A DNA stretch of 64,000 nucleotides from Achromobacter xylosoxidans A8 (GTDB lineage: Bacteria > Pseudomonadota > Gammaproteobacteria > Burkholderiales > Burkholderiaceae_B), in NCBI RefSeq assembly GCF_000165835.1, contig NC_014640.1, positions 1 to 64,000 on the forward strand, in the 5' to 3' direction. Under the pieces are notes generated by a model that worked only from the letters and a program-made list of their open reading frames with translations, did not search any database and had not been told where the DNA came from. Below, piece after piece: positions 53,113 through 62,112 of the stretch. Position numbers and translations under genes: made by a program. Each line of letters begins with the position of its first letter. Within the stretch, counting starts at the first letter, position 1.

Positions 53113-53175
53113 CGGCCCGGCATCGGTGCTTGCCGCCCACTTCCTGCGCTCATTGCCCGGGCGAAAGCGGCAACG

Positions 53176-53826
53176 CTAGCGGCGCGCCGTCTTGCGCGGT
53201 GCGGCGCGCGCGGCCGGTTCGCCCAGGTATCCCATCACCGCGTCGACCACTGCCTGTTCCAGCTGCTGCGTGGAAAACCCCGCGGGCGGCTCCAGCGCTG
53301 CGGCATGCACCAGCGACTCCATGATGCGCAACACCACATAGGTCGCCAGATCCCGATCCTGCTGCGCAATTTCGGCGCGATGCAGTTCCAGCAGATGACG
53401 CATGCGCCTGTGAATATCCTGGTCCGCGCGGCTGTGTTCGTGCGGCTGGTCGAACAGCGGGAACTCCCTTTCCAACACGCGATGCAGCGCGGGCTCCAGC
53501 ATGTGGGCATGCAGCATCGCTTCGACGATGGCCGCGACGCGCTCGCGCAGCGTGGCCGCGGGATTGCTGTCCAGGACCCCGTCGATCACGTCCAGCATCT
53601 GGTTGTCGTGGCGGTTGTGCAGCGCCGCGATCAAGGCGTTCTTGTTGGGGAAGTACTGGTATAGCGAACCGACGCTGACGCCGGCCGTCTCCGCGATCAG
53701 GTTGGTGTTGGTGCCCGCGTAGCCGTGGGTGGCCAGAACGCGAGCCGTGGCTTGCAGAATCGTCTCTACGGTGTGCTGGGATCTGAGCTGGCGCGGCGAT
53801 TTCCGGGGCTGTGGGATGGCGGTCAT
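53176..53826 (-). CDS. TetR family transcriptional regulator
   Basis: A 216-residue repressor with the TetR HTH at about 18-65 (ILQATARVLATHGYAGTNTN and VSVGSLYQYFPNKNALIAALH) and a helical ligand domain. Its C-terminus is Ala/Arg-rich. It is divergent from the MFS exporter at 53976, with a perfect palindrome between them, the standard repressor/efflux-pump layout. Confidence 0.9.
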   Translation of the reverse strand: MTAIPQPRKSPRQLRSQHTVETILQATARVLATHGYAGTNTNLIAETAGVSVGSLYQYFPNKNALIAALHNRHDNQMLDVIDGVLDSNPAATLRERVAAIVEAMLHAHMLEPALHRVLEREFPLFDQPHEHSRADQDIHRRMRHLLELHRAEIAQQDRDLATYVVLRIMESLVHAAALEPPAGFSTQQLEQAVVDAVMGYLGEPAARAAPRKTARR

Positions 53827-53852
53827 GGGTACTGTGAAAGGCGAGTATCGAA

Positions 53853-53870
53853 TATGAGCAACGGCTCATA
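53853..53870. promoter_or_regulatory. Candidate TetR operator
   Basis: TATGAGC-AACG-GCTCATA is a perfect 7-bp inverted repeat, 26 bp from the tetR start within the 149-bp divergent gap. Position and symmetry suit a TetR dimer that represses both genes. Confidence 0.65.
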
Positions 53871-53975
53871 AAATTTCCGGCAGGCAATCCGGTTCATCGC
53901 CCGCACACGGCGATTATGCCATCGGCGGTTTTCAAACTGGTTCCGGATTGCGCATCTCTCACTTAAGGAAATTCA

Positions 53976-55175
53976 ATGTCGCATTCATCGACGGCCGGGG
54001 CCATGCCCGCGGCCCAGGGGCCCGTGCGCTCCGTCTTCGCGCAGGTGCTGCCGCTGGCGCTGGCGGTATTCGTCGGGTTCTTCATGATCGGCCTGCCCAT
54101 GCCGGTGCTGCCTCTGTATGTGGATGGAACGCTGGCGCTGGGGGCGCTGGTCGTTGGCGTGGTGGCGGGCCTGCAGTTCGCCGCCGCCTTGCTGTCGCGC
54201 GCCTATGCGGGTTCGCTGGCTGATCGTCGCGGCGCGAAGCGCGCCGTGGTGGGCGGCTTCGTGCTGGGCTCCGTCGCCGGCCTGTTCTATCTCTTGGCCG
54301 ACGATCTGTCGGCACGGCCGCAGGCGGCGCTGGCCGCGCTCTTGGCCGGACGCGCGTTGATGGGCTGCGCCGAAAGCCTCATCGTCACCGGCGCGCTGAG
54401 CTGGGGCGTGGGCCGCGTGGGGCCGCAGAATGCGGGCCGCGTGATGGCCTGGGTCGGCGTGGCGATCTACGCCGCTTATGCGCTGGGCGCGCCCACAGGC
54501 ATGCGGCTCTACGGCGTCACGGGCTTTGCGGGCATCGCTTGGGCCACGGCGCTGATTCCGCTGGCGGCACTGGCGCTGGTGTTGCCGTTGCGCGGGGCGC
54601 GCGCGGCAGGTGGGGTGCGCACGCCTTTCTACAAAGTGCTCGGTCTGGTGCTGCTGCCCGGCGCGGGCCTGGCGCTGGCCAGCGTTGGCTTCGGCGTGAT
54701 CACCGCGTTCGTGAGCCTGTTGTTCTCGCAAAGGGGTTGGGACGGCGCGGCGTGGATGTTCACGGCGTTCGGCGTGGGCTTCATCCTGGCCCGCGTGTTC
54801 TTTGCCGGCCTGCCGGACAAGCTGGGCGGCGCGCGCGTGGCGCTCGTGTGCGTGCTGATTGAAGCCGCAGGGCAATGGCTGATCTGGACCGGAACCACAC
54901 CGGCCTGGGCCTTTGCAGGTGCGCTGCTGACGGGCGCAGGTTACTCGCTGGCATTCCCCGCCTTCGGCGTGGAAGCCGTGCGCCGCGTGCCCGCGGCAAG
55001 CCGGGGCGCTGCCATGGGGGCATATGTGGCCTTCCTGGACGTGGCTCTGGGACTGAGCAGCCCGGCCGCCGGCTGGTTGGCCGGCGAGCAAGGCTATGGC
55101 GCGGTATATGCGATGGGCGGCGCGTGCGCGCTGGCGGCGATGGTCGTCGCCATGGCGCTCAGGACGCGGAGGTAA
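53976..55175 (+). CDS. MFS transporter (YhhS/arabinose-efflux type)
   Basis: A 399-residue inner-membrane protein with about 12 helices. The conserved loop 2-3 motif reads YAGSLADRRGAKRAVVGG, and NAGRVMAWVGVAIYAAYALG follows. It resembles YhhS-type MFS exporters. Controlled in all likelihood by the divergent TetR protein. It shares its 3-prime end with the ribB terminator: the stop codon leads directly into the A-tract. Confidence 0.88.
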   Translation: MSHSSTAGAMPAAQGPVRSVFAQVLPLALAVFVGFFMIGLPMPVLPLYVDGTLALGALVVGVVAGLQFAAALLSRAYAGSLADRRGAKRAVVGGFVLGSVAGLFYLLADDLSARPQAALAALLAGRALMGCAESLIVTGALSWGVGRVGPQNAGRVMAWVGVAIYAAYALGAPTGMRLYGVTGFAGIAWATALIPLAALALVLPLRGARAAGGVRTPFYKVLGLVLLPGAGLALASVGFGVITAFVSLLFSQRGWDGAAWMFTAFGVGFILARVFFAGLPDKLGGARVALVCVLIEAAGQWLIWTGTTPAWAFAGALLTGAGYSLAFPAFGVEAVRRVPAASRGAAMGAYVAFLDVALGLSSPAAGWLAGEQGYGAVYAMGGACALAAMVVAMALRTRR

Positions 55176-55201
55176 AAAAAACGGCGCCGGACCCGGCGCC
55201 G
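55174..55201 (-). terminator. Intrinsic terminator of ribB
   Basis: On the minus strand the stem formed by 55201-55193 and 55190-55182 (CGGCGCCGG type) is followed by T8 (55181-55174). It overlaps the stop codon of the convergent MFS gene. Confidence 0.85.
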
Positions 55202-55213
55202 CCTGTACAAGGA

Positions 55214-55933
55214 TCAGACCGTTGCGGCCATCTCCAGCACTTCGTCGTCGATCGCTTCGGCCTGGCCGTCCTTCAGCTGTTGCAGATGGTCGGCCAGTTC
55301 GGCGATGGTCAGCGCCACCAGTCCATGCTGGGCGGCGTAGCGCTCAAGAGCGGCGCCGCGCATCATGGTGCCGTCGGCATTCATCAACTCGCACAGCACG
55401 CCGGCCGGACGCAGGCCGGCCAGCACGGCCAGGTCCACCGAGCCTTCGGTGTGGCCGCGGCGGGTCAGCACGCCGCCCGGCTGGGCGCGCAGCGGGAACA
55501 CATGGCCCGGGCTGACGATGTCATCGCTTTGCGCCGACGGCGAGATGGCGGCGCGGATGGTGGTGACGCGGTCCACGGCCGACACGCCGGTGCTGACGCC
55601 TTCGCGCGCTTCGATGGAAACGGTGAAGGCGGTGGCAAAGCGGCTCTGGTTGCGCTGGACCATGGGCGGCAGTTCCAGCCGGTCCAGGGTTTCGCCGGGC
55701 AGGCACAGGCAGACGATGCCGCTGCCGTCGCGGATCAGCTGCGCCATGACGGGCACGGTCAGCTTGTCGGCGGCCACGATCAGGTCGGCCTCGTTCTCGC
55801 GGTCGAAGTCATCCATGAGGATGACCGGACGGCCCAGGCGCAGGTGATGCAGGGCGCGCTGCAAACGAGCGGCGAAGGGCTGCGAAGCCAGGCTGGGGAT
55901 GGGGGACTGCGGGGTAAGGGTAACGTTGGACAT
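55214..55933 (-). CDS. ribB: 3,4-dihydroxy-2-butanone 4-phosphate synthase
   Basis: A 239-residue enzyme converting ribulose 5-phosphate to the four-carbon precursor of riboflavin. The signature [15 protein letters not shown] (41-55) gives the acidic active loop, with [31 protein letters not shown] and [28 protein letters not shown] following. There is no fused GTP cyclohydrolase II (RibA) domain; the short form matches RibB. An FMN riboswitch in the leader shows regulation by flavin level. Confidence 0.95.
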   Translation of the reverse strand: MSNVTLTPQSPIPSLASQPFAARLQRALHHLRLGRPVILMDDFDRENEADLIVAADKLTVPVMAQLIRDGSGIVCLCLPGETLDRLELPPMVQRNQSRFATAFTVSIEAREGVSTGVSAVDRVTTIRAAISPSAQSDDIVSPGHVFPLRAQPGGVLTRRGHTEGSVDLAVLAGLRPAGVLCELMNADGTMMRGAALERYAAQHGLVALTIAELADHLQQLKDGQAEAIDDEVLEMAATV

Positions 55934-56048
55934 TTGAAACGCTCTCGCAAGTTAAAAGGGGCGAAAAACGTTTCAGGGCTACTCGACAGCCGAACGCAAT
56001 ACGGCAATCCAGGCGCGGGTGCGCCCGGTGTTACCGTTGTGCCGGCAC

Positions 56049-56196
56049 ATCTTCTCTCATCCGGACTATGACCGTCGGCCCTGGCATCTCACCAGATCTG
56101 CTGACCCCGGTATCCGTGAAGGACGCCGGGCGCTCGCGGGCTCGCCACATTGCATGGCATACCGCCGGTGGGGAATTACACCCCGCCCTGAAGACG
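56049..56196 (-). ncRNA. FMN riboswitch (RFN element)
   Basis: Read on the minus strand, the conserved RFN blocks appear in order: CTTCAGGGCGGGGTGTAATT, CCCCACCGGCGGTA, GGCGAGCCCGCGAGCG, GGTCAGCAGATCTGGTGAGA and GCCAGGGCCGACGGTCA, then ATAGTCCGGATGAGAGAAG. It is 115 nt before ribB. FMN binding is expected to lower ribB expression; the expression platform could not be resolved by eye. Confidence 0.95.
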
Positions 56197-56280
56197 TACT
56201 GCATGTCGTGTTAACGACCTGGAGGATTGTACGCCTGTCCGCGGCGAGGGCCGGAATACGCCGGCTGCGCCTGGGGTTTT

Positions 56281-56307
56281 CGGAACAAGGCGGGGTCCGA
56301 CCCCGCC
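56281..56307 (-). terminator. Probable terminator of the SET-domain gene
   Basis: GGCGGGGT (56289-56296) pairs with ACCCCGCC (56300-56307) around a 3-nt loop; on the minus strand it is followed by TTGTTC. It lies 4 nt after the stop codon. The T-tract is weak. Confidence 0.5.
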
Positions 56308-56311
56308 AGGA

Positions 56312-56839
56312 TCAGGAGGCCGCTTCGACGGGTTCGGGCTGTTCAGCCGTTTCTTTCTTCTTCTTTTTGGCCGGCAGCGCCAGCATCGTGCCGCGGCACG
56401 GCGGCGTGCCGCAGAGGCAGCGGTAGCCTTCCTTCAGCTTCTTGGTGATGCGGCCGTCCAGCACCAGGCCGTAGTCGTACGATAGCTCGGTGCCGCGTGG
56501 GATGTCCTGCAGCGCGACGATGTAGACGCGCTTGCCGTGCTTGCCTTCCTGCGCTTCGCAGTTGGGCTGGCAGGAATGGTTGATCCAGCGCGCGTCGTTG
56601 CCCTGGTCGCCGCCGTCGATCACGCGGCCGGAGCTGAGCGCGAAGAAGAAAGTGTGGAAGGGATCGTCCGGATTGGTCGGATGGCGGCGGTCGGCTTCCT
56701 TGGCGCTGATGCGTTCGCCGCCGTACTCGATGATGCGCGTGCCCGCGGGAATCTTGCGCGCGGCGAAGACGCCGTTGCCGTGCAGCTTGGAGCGGCGGAC
56801 GGCATACCAGGGCTTGATCGGAGTGTCTTCGTTGGTCAT
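56312..56839 (-). CDS. SET domain-containing protein (lysine methyltransferase-like)
   Basis: A 175-residue protein with a near-complete SET domain: GNGVFAARKIPAGTRIIEYGG (21-41), RWINHSCQPNC (84-94, cofactor knot), ELSYDYG (118-124) and a post-SET cysteine cluster Cys141, Cys143, Cys148 that would bind zinc with Cys90-region residues. The tail holds five lysines (158-162) and is acidic at the end. The fold methylates protein lysines using S-adenosylmethionine; bacterial targets are unknown. Monocistronic. Confidence 0.88.
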   Translation of the reverse strand: MTNEDTPIKPWYAVRRSKLHGNGVFAARKIPAGTRIIEYGGERISAKEADRRHPTNPDDPFHTFFFALSSGRVIDGGDQGNDARWINHSCQPNCEAQEGKHGKRVYIVALQDIPRGTELSYDYGLVLDGRITKKLKEGYRCLCGTPPCRGTMLALPAKKKKKETAEQPEPVEAAS

Positions 56840-56946
56840 TGCTCGGTGGAAGTGGCGGTGAGACGAAACAGAATTATATCGGCGCGTTTTTGACAGCTTG
56901 ATGGGCGTATAGTGTGCGCCGCCCTGTCCCTCCCCGGTTACGCACC
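56840..56946. promoter_or_regulatory. Divergent promoter region, SET gene / bestrophin-like gene
   Basis: On the minus strand TATAAT (56878-56873) is a perfect -10 for the SET gene with no good -35. On the plus strand TTGACA (56890-56895) and TATAGT (56908-56913) are both present but spaced by only 12 nt. Confidence 0.4.
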
Positions 56947-57867
56947 ATGATTGTCCGTCCGCGTCCTTCCGCGCTGGCTTTGTTCTTTGTCTTGCGCGGC
57001 TCCATCATTCCCCGGATCCTGAGCCGCATCCTGGTCATCACGGCACTGTCCTGCCTGGTGGTGTGGATGTACCACCAGGAGTGGTTCTCGCCCGCCCACC
57101 TGTCGGCGGTGCCGTTTTCGCTGTTCGGCCTGGCCCTGTCCGTGTTCATGGGCTTTCGCAACAACGTCTGCTACGACCGCTGGTGGGAAGCGCGCAAGCA
57201 ATGGGGCGAATTGATCGTGCAGGCGCGTAGCCTGGCGCGCGAAAGCGCGGTGCTGCTGGCGGCCAGCACCGCCAATCCGGTGCAGGAACGCATCGTGCGG
57301 CGTTGCATCGGCTTTGGCTACGCACTGGCGGCGCGACTGCGCCAGGAAGATATGGCTGCTGCTGCGCGCCCCTGGGTGCAGCAGGACGAGGCCGAGACCC
57401 TCACCGGCTGCCGCAACGTGCCCGATGCCCTGCTCATGGCGATCAACCGCGACCTGGCGGCCTGCCTGCGGCGCGGCGAACTGACCGACATCCTGTACCA
57501 GGCGCTGACCCAGCGCGTGGCCGCCTGCGCCGCCATCCAGGCAGCTTGCGAGCGCATCAAGTTCACGCCCTCGCCCTTCGCCTATTCGCTGCTGCTGCAT
57601 CGAACGGCTTGGCTGTTCTGCCTGTTGCTGCCTTTCGGCCTGGTGGGCACGCTGGAATACATGATGCCGGCGGCCGTGACCATCGTGGCCTACACCTTCT
57701 TCGGCCTGGATGCGGTGGGCGACGAGCTGGAAGACCCGTTCGGCTCGGATGAGAACGACCTGCCGCTGTCGGCGCTGGCCCGCGTGATCGAGATCGACCT
57801 CCTGGAAGGCCTGGGCGTGCGGCCCCTGCCCGAACCCGCCGAGCCGGTGGATTTCGTGTTGCGCTGA
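56947..57867 (+). CDS. Bestrophin-like (UPF0187) membrane channel protein
   Basis: A 306-residue inner-membrane protein of the YneE/bestrophin family, with GFRNNVCYDRWWEARKQWG (the conserved family motif), AFAYSLLLHRTAWLFCLLLP and TFFGLDAVGDELEDPFGSDE near the C-terminus (the acidic cluster of bestrophins). Bacterial homologues conduct cations or anions as pentamers. It is convergent with lrp 7 bp away. Confidence 0.9.
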   Translation: MIVRPRPSALALFFVLRGSIIPRILSRILVITALSCLVVWMYHQEWFSPAHLSAVPFSLFGLALSVFMGFRNNVCYDRWWEARKQWGELIVQARSLARESAVLLAASTANPVQERIVRRCIGFGYALAARLRQEDMAAAARPWVQQDEAETLTGCRNVPDALLMAINRDLAACLRRGELTDILYQALTQRVAACAAIQAACERIKFTPSPFAYSLLLHRTAWLFCLLLPFGLVGTLEYMMPAAVTIVAYTFFGLDAVGDELEDPFGSDENDLPLSALARVIEIDLLEGLGVRPLPEPAEPVDFVLR

Positions 57868-57874
57868 GGCGCGC

Positions 57875-58345
57875 CTATTCCGCCAATCCCGTCAACGGCA
57901 GCTTGGTTTCCTTCAACCGGCGCAGCACGAAGCAGGATTTGCTGTGCCGGATGCCCGGGATGCGGTAGAGCTGTTCGCGCAGCAGCCGCTCGTAGTCGCG
58001 GGTGTCGCGCACGGCGATGCGGATGTAATAGTCGTAGTCGCCCGAGACCAGGAAGGCCTCCAGGACCTCGGGTATCTGCGCCAGCGCCCGGCCGAACTCG
58101 TACAGCGTTTCCTCGCTGTGGCTCTCCAGCGTGACGTGGACGATCACCGTGTCCATGAAGCCCAGGCTGGCGGGATCGATGTCCACGGTATAGCCGCGGA
58201 TCACCCCGGCGCTTTCCATACGCTTGATGCGGTTCCAGCAGGGCGTGGACGACAGGCCCACGGCGGCGCCGATGTCGTTCAGGCTGGCGCGCGCGTTGTC
58301 CTGCAGCACCTTCAAAATGGCGAGATCAAACTTGTCCAGGTTCAT
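57875..58345 (-). CDS. Lrp/AsnC family transcriptional regulator
   Basis: A 156-residue regulator: N-terminal HTH (MNLDKFDLAILKVLQDNARA and VGLSSTPCWNRIKRMESAG) and C-terminal RAM domain (VIVHVTLESHSEETLYEF and GDYDYYIRIAVRD). The frame continues upstream but ATG 58345 matches the family. It is divergent from the ilvB-type gene, with symmetric AT-rich sites in between, so local control of ilvB is likely. It resembles the BkdR/Lrp branch. Confidence 0.9.
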   Translation of the reverse strand: MNLDKFDLAILKVLQDNARASLNDIGAAVGLSSTPCWNRIKRMESAGVIRGYTVDIDPASLGFMDTVIVHVTLESHSEETLYEFGRALAQIPEVLEAFLVSGDYDYYIRIAVRDTRDYERLLREQLYRIPGIRHSKSCFVLRRLKETKLPLTGLAE

Positions 58346-58447
58346 TTTCTTTGATTCCTTGAAATCGAAGATAAATTTACTCTGTCTACCGGTTATTCGT
58401 GGAAAAGAAGATAAATATTCTTCCGATCTACGAATAAGATAGATAGC
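58346..58447. promoter_or_regulatory. Lrp/ilvB divergent control region with symmetric repeats
   Basis: AT-rich relative to the genome. GAAGATAAAT occurs at 58367-58376 and again at 58407-58416, exactly 40 bp apart. TTATTCGT (58393-58400) and ACGAATAA (58430-58437) form an inverted repeat, and GAAGA/TCTTC forms another around 58407-58423. Typical of cooperative Lrp binding. Confidence 0.6.
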
Positions 58448-60259
58448 ATGAACGATCGCCTGCACCCCACCGCCGCCGCCGCGCTTGCCGCCACTGATCG
58501 CCCCGCTCACAACGGGGCGAAAATTCTGCTCGACACGCTGATTGCCCACGGCGTGGATACCGTCTTCGGCTATCCCGGGGGCGCGGTGCTGCCGCTGTAC
58601 GATGCCCTCTACGCCGAGCCGCGCCTGCGTCACGTGCTGGTGCGCCACGAACAGGCCGCCGTGCACGCCGCCGAGGGCTACGCCCGCAGCACCGGCCGCA
58701 CGGGGGTGGTCTTCGTCACGTCCGGCCCCGGCATGGCCAACACCACATCCGGCCTGCTGGACGCCATGTGCGATTCGATCCCGGTGCTCTGTATCAGCGG
58801 CCAGGTCGCGACGGCGGCCATCGGCACCGATGCTTTCCAGGAATGCGACGCCATCGGCATCTCGCGCTCGGTGACCAAGTGGAACACCCAGGTCCGCTCG
58901 GTGGACGACGTGGCTGCGGTGACGGCCCGCGCTTTTGAGCTGACCCGCCAGGGCCGCCCCGGCCCCGTGCTACTGGATTTTCCCAAGGACGTGCAGTTGG
59001 CCGTGCCGCGCGACGCGGATGACGATGCCGTGCCTTCGCAACAGAAGCTGGCCGCGCTGCGCGCGCGCCGCCAGGCGGGCAAGCTGGCGCCCAAGCTGCC
59101 GCAGTCGGCCGTGCGCCGCGCCGCCGCGCTGATCGCTCAGGCCAAGCGGCCCATCTTCTACGGCGGTGGCGGGCTGGTGAATGCCGGCCCCGAGGCCTGC
59201 GAGGCGTACACGGACCTGGTGCGCCACACCGGCGCGCCCTGCACCCTGACCCTGATGGGCCTGGGCGCGTTCCCCGCGTCCGACCCGCAGTTCGTCGGCA
59301 TGCTGGGCATGCACGGCACGGTCGAGGCCAATCTGGCCATGCACAACGCCGACCTGGTGGTCTGCATCGGCGCCCGTTTCGATGACCGCATCACCGGCAA
59401 GTTGTCGGAGTTCTGCCCGCATGCACGCAAGATCCACATCGATATCGATCCCGCCTCCATCAACAAGGTGGTGCGCGTGGACGTGGCCCTGGTAGGCGAT
59501 TGCCTGCCGTTGGTGCGCGCCCTGCGCGCCGAACTCGGCGACGAGCCCATGGACGCGGCGCGGCTGGCGCCTTGGTACAAGCGCATTGCCGCCTGGCGCG
59601 CCCAGGACTGCCTGGGCTACACCCCGGCCGCCGACGCGATCCTGCCGCAGCACCTGATGTCGCGCCTGAACGCCGCGCTGACGGACCGGGATGCCATTGT
59701 GTCCACCGACGTGGGCCAGCACCAGATGTGGGCCGCGCAGTACCTGCGTTTCGACAAGCCCAACCGTTGGCTGACCTCCGGCGGCGCGGGCACCATGGGT
59801 TATGGCGTTCCCGCCGCGATCGGCGCGCAGGTCGCACACCCGGACAAGACCGTGGTCTGCGTCAGCGGTGATGCATCAGTGCTGATGAACATCCAGGAAC
59901 TGTCCACCGCCATGCAGCACCAGACACCCGTCAAGGTCGTGCTGTGCAACAACGGCTACATGGGCATGGTGCGGCAGTGGCAGGAGCTGATCCATGGCGG
60001 ACGCTACAGCCATAGCTACAACGCCTCCCTGCCCGATTTCGTGGCGCTGGCGCGCGCCTTCGGCTGGGGCGCGGCCCGGGTGGACGATCCGGCGCAGCTG
60101 GACGCCGCGCTGGCCGAATGCCTGGCGCATGACGGTCCCTACTTCCTGGACGTGGCGGTGACGGCGCAGGAGAACTGCTTCCCGATGATGCCGGCGGGCC
60201 ATGGGCACCAGAAGATGATGCTGGCGGAAGGCGTCTGGTATCAGGACGAGACGACTTAA
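58448..60259 (+). CDS. ilvB: Acetolactate synthase large subunit (biosynthetic type)
   Basis: A 603-residue thiamine-diphosphate enzyme condensing pyruvate (or pyruvate and 2-oxobutyrate) for valine, leucine and isoleucine. [14 protein letters not shown] (41-54), catalytic Glu68 in [30 protein letters not shown], the FAD-binding region [11 protein letters not shown], and the ThDP motif GDAS to NNGYMGM (about 474-503) are all present. No small subunit gene (ilvN) follows, unlike the usual ilvBN operon, so it may be a second, Lrp-controlled isozyme or depend on ilvN elsewhere. Confidence 0.85.
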   Translation: MNDRLHPTAAAALAATDRPAHNGAKILLDTLIAHGVDTVFGYPGGAVLPLYDALYAEPRLRHVLVRHEQAAVHAAEGYARSTGRTGVVFVTSGPGMANTTSGLLDAMCDSIPVLCISGQVATAAIGTDAFQECDAIGISRSVTKWNTQVRSVDDVAAVTARAFELTRQGRPGPVLLDFPKDVQLAVPRDADDDAVPSQQKLAALRARRQAGKLAPKLPQSAVRRAAALIAQAKRPIFYGGGGLVNAGPEACEAYTDLVRHTGAPCTLTLMGLGAFPASDPQFVGMLGMHGTVEANLAMHNADLVVCIGARFDDRITGKLSEFCPHARKIHIDIDPASINKVVRVDVALVGDCLPLVRALRAELGDEPMDAARLAPWYKRIAAWRAQDCLGYTPAADAILPQHLMSRLNAALTDRDAIVSTDVGQHQMWAAQYLRFDKPNRWLTSGGAGTMGYGVPAAIGAQVAHPDKTVVCVSGDASVLMNIQELSTAMQHQTPVKVVLCNNGYMGMVRQWQELIHGGRYSHSYNASLPDFVALARAFGWGAARVDDPAQLDAALAECLAHDGPYFLDVAVTAQENCFPMMPAGHGHQKMMLAEGVWYQDETT

Positions 60260-60354
60260 GCGTCGCTGTCGGGCGCGCGGGGCGGCAGCCGCTTGGGTTC
60301 ACGGGCACCGGTGGTATGCGCGCTCCGGCTTTCTCGCGCTTCGCCCTGCCACCC

Positions 60355-61134
60355 TCAAAACTGAATCGACAAGCCCCCGTCCACCACCAGCACGTGCCCA
60401 TTCACGTATGACGCCGCGGGCGACGCCAGGAACACGGCGGCGCCCGCGATTTCCTCGGGCTCACCCCAGCGCCCCATGGGATTGCGTTCGGCGATCCGCG
60501 GACCGACCGCCGGGTCAGCCACCATCTCCGCATTGGTTTCGGTAGCGAAGGTGCCCGGCGCGATGGCGTTGCTGGTGATGCCGTAGCCGCCGAACTCCGC
60601 CGCCAGCGCGCGCACCATGCCCGTCAGGCCCTGCTTGGCCGCGGGATAGACCGCATCGCCCGAACGCGCCAGTTCCCCCACCACCGAGGTGATCGCGATC
60701 AGGCGGCCGCTGCCCTGGCGCACCATGCGCTCGGCGGCGAACTTGGCCAGCAGCATGCCGGCGACCATATCGGTGTCGATCAGCTCGCGGATCTCGGCGG
60801 GGCTGGTGTCGCGCAGGGTCTTGCGGTTGCGCGCTCCCACGTTGTTCACCAGGATGTCCAGGCGGCGATGGTCGCGGTCTATGTCCAGGAACGCGCGCTC
60901 CATGGCGGCGTCGTCGCTGATGTCGAACGGCAGCGCATGCGCGTCCAGTCCTGCGGCAGTCAGTTCACCCGCCGCGGCCGCGACGGCCTCGGCGTTGCGG
61001 CCGTTGATCAGCACGCGCGCGCCACAGCCGGCCAATGCGCGTGCGATACAGAAACCCAGCCCGCGGGCAGAGCCTGTGACCAGGGCGACCTGTCCCGTCA
61101 GGTCGAAGTTGCGCAGATACGGCAGCGTATTCAT
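60355..61134 (-). CDS. Short-chain dehydrogenase/reductase
   Basis: A 259-residue classical SDR: cofactor motif TGSARGLGF, NNVGARN, catalytic Ser in AITSVVGELA, Tyr-x3-Lys as YPAAKQG, and C-terminal VNGHVLVVDGG. Similar in appearance to gluconate 5-dehydrogenase and 3-oxoacyl reductase-like enzymes. It is directly downstream of the ABC importer at 61245-63941 (same strand, 110 nt apart), so it might act on the imported compound. Confidence 0.87.
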   Translation of the reverse strand: MNTLPYLRNFDLTGQVALVTGSARGLGFCIARALAGCGARVLINGRNAEAVAAAAGELTAAGLDAHALPFDISDDAAMERAFLDIDRDHRRLDILVNNVGARNRKTLRDTSPAEIRELIDTDMVAGMLLAKFAAERMVRQGSGRLIAITSVVGELARSGDAVYPAAKQGLTGMVRALAAEFGGYGITSNAIAPGTFATETNAEMVADPAVGPRIAERNPMGRWGEPEEIAGAAVFLASPAASYVNGHVLVVDGGLSIQF

Positions 61135-61174
61135 GTCAGTCGTCCAAAATGCTTCGTCTCAATCAGGGCGGCGC

Positions 61175-61245
61175 GGATCTGGCTCCGCCAGTCCGCAGCG
61201 GCGCCCTCCTGGGGCGAAGGGCGCGGCGCTGCGGGGGGATCTACC
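61175..61245 (-). repeat. GC-rich intergenic repeat element, copy B
   Basis: Read on the minus strand: GGTAGATCCCCCC, GCAGCGCCGCGCCCTTCGCC, CCAGGAGGGCGCCGCTGCGG, and a closing ACTGGCGGAGCCAGATCC stem-loop. Block order and spacing match copy A at 42428-42497, and both abut an ABC permease stop. Similar elements are familiar from other Burkholderiales genomes. Confidence 0.65.
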
Positions 61246-62099
61246 TATTCCCGGAACTCCGGCGCCCAGTGCAGCAGCCGGCGTTCCAGCCAGGTCACAC
61301 AATAAACCAGCGCGATGCCGACGATGGACAGCAGCGTCACCGCCGCGAACATGTCGGTGGCGTTCAGCGTCGCCAGCGCGGTGATCATCAGATAGCCCAT
61401 GCCCGTGGTGGAACCGACGAACTCCGCCAGCACCACCCCGATCAGCGCGAAGCTGATGGCATTCGGCAGCGCCGCGAAGGTCCACGCGGCGGCGGTCGGG
61501 ATGCGCACCCGCCACAGGATCTGGCGCGGCGAACCACCCAACGTGCGGCAGAAGTCCACCAGTTCGCGCTCCACGCTGCGCCCGCCCTTGTAGGTGTTGA
61601 AGAACACCAGGAAGAACACCACGAACCAGGACGTCACCACCTTGGACGCCAGGCCCAGTCCGAAGAACATGGTGATGAGCGGCACGAAGGCGATGCGCGG
61701 CATCGAGTTGAACGCCACGATGAAAGGATTGAACACATCGGCCAGGAAGCGGCTGCGGCTGAGCGTCATGCCCACCACGAAGCCGCTGCCCACACCCACC
61801 AGCAGTCCCACCATGGTCGCTTGCAGCGTCAGCCACAGGTGTGGCCAGACCGAGCGCGGGCCGGGCTGCAGCCACTCCCACAATCGCACGGCCACGCGCG
61901 AAGGCTGGCTGATGAAGAAGGGATCGAACAGCGTGTTCTGGGTGAACCAGGGGATGCGTGTGAGCGTTTCCCAGGAGCCCAGGATGATGGCAAGAATCAG
62001 CACTTGCCACAGCGTGATGCGCAGCCGGCGCGCGATGCTGGCGCGGCGGTCCAGCCGCAGCTGGCCCTGCAGGGAATCGGCGGAATCAGTCGTGGTCAT
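61245..62099 (-). CDS. ABC transporter permease (nitrate/sulfonate/NMT1 type)
   Basis: A 284-residue inner-membrane permease of the SsuC/TauC family (BPD_transp_1), with about six hydrophobic segments and the EAA loop RELVDFCRTLGGSPRQILWRV. A cytosolic N-terminus of about 30 residues precedes the first helix. It works with the ATPase and binding protein upstream in the same direction. The TAG stop touches repeat copy B. Confidence 0.9.
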   Translation of the reverse strand: MTTTDSADSLQGQLRLDRRASIARRLRITLWQVLILAIILGSWETLTRIPWFTQNTLFDPFFISQPSRVAVRLWEWLQPGPRSVWPHLWLTLQATMVGLLVGVGSGFVVGMTLSRSRFLADVFNPFIVAFNSMPRIAFVPLITMFFGLGLASKVVTSWFVVFFLVFFNTYKGGRSVERELVDFCRTLGGSPRQILWRVRIPTAAAWTFAALPNAISFALIGVVLAEFVGSTTGMGYLMITALATLNATDMFAAVTLLSIVGIALVYCVTWLERRLLHWAPEFRE

Positions 62100-62112
62100 G
62101 ACGCGTATTGGT

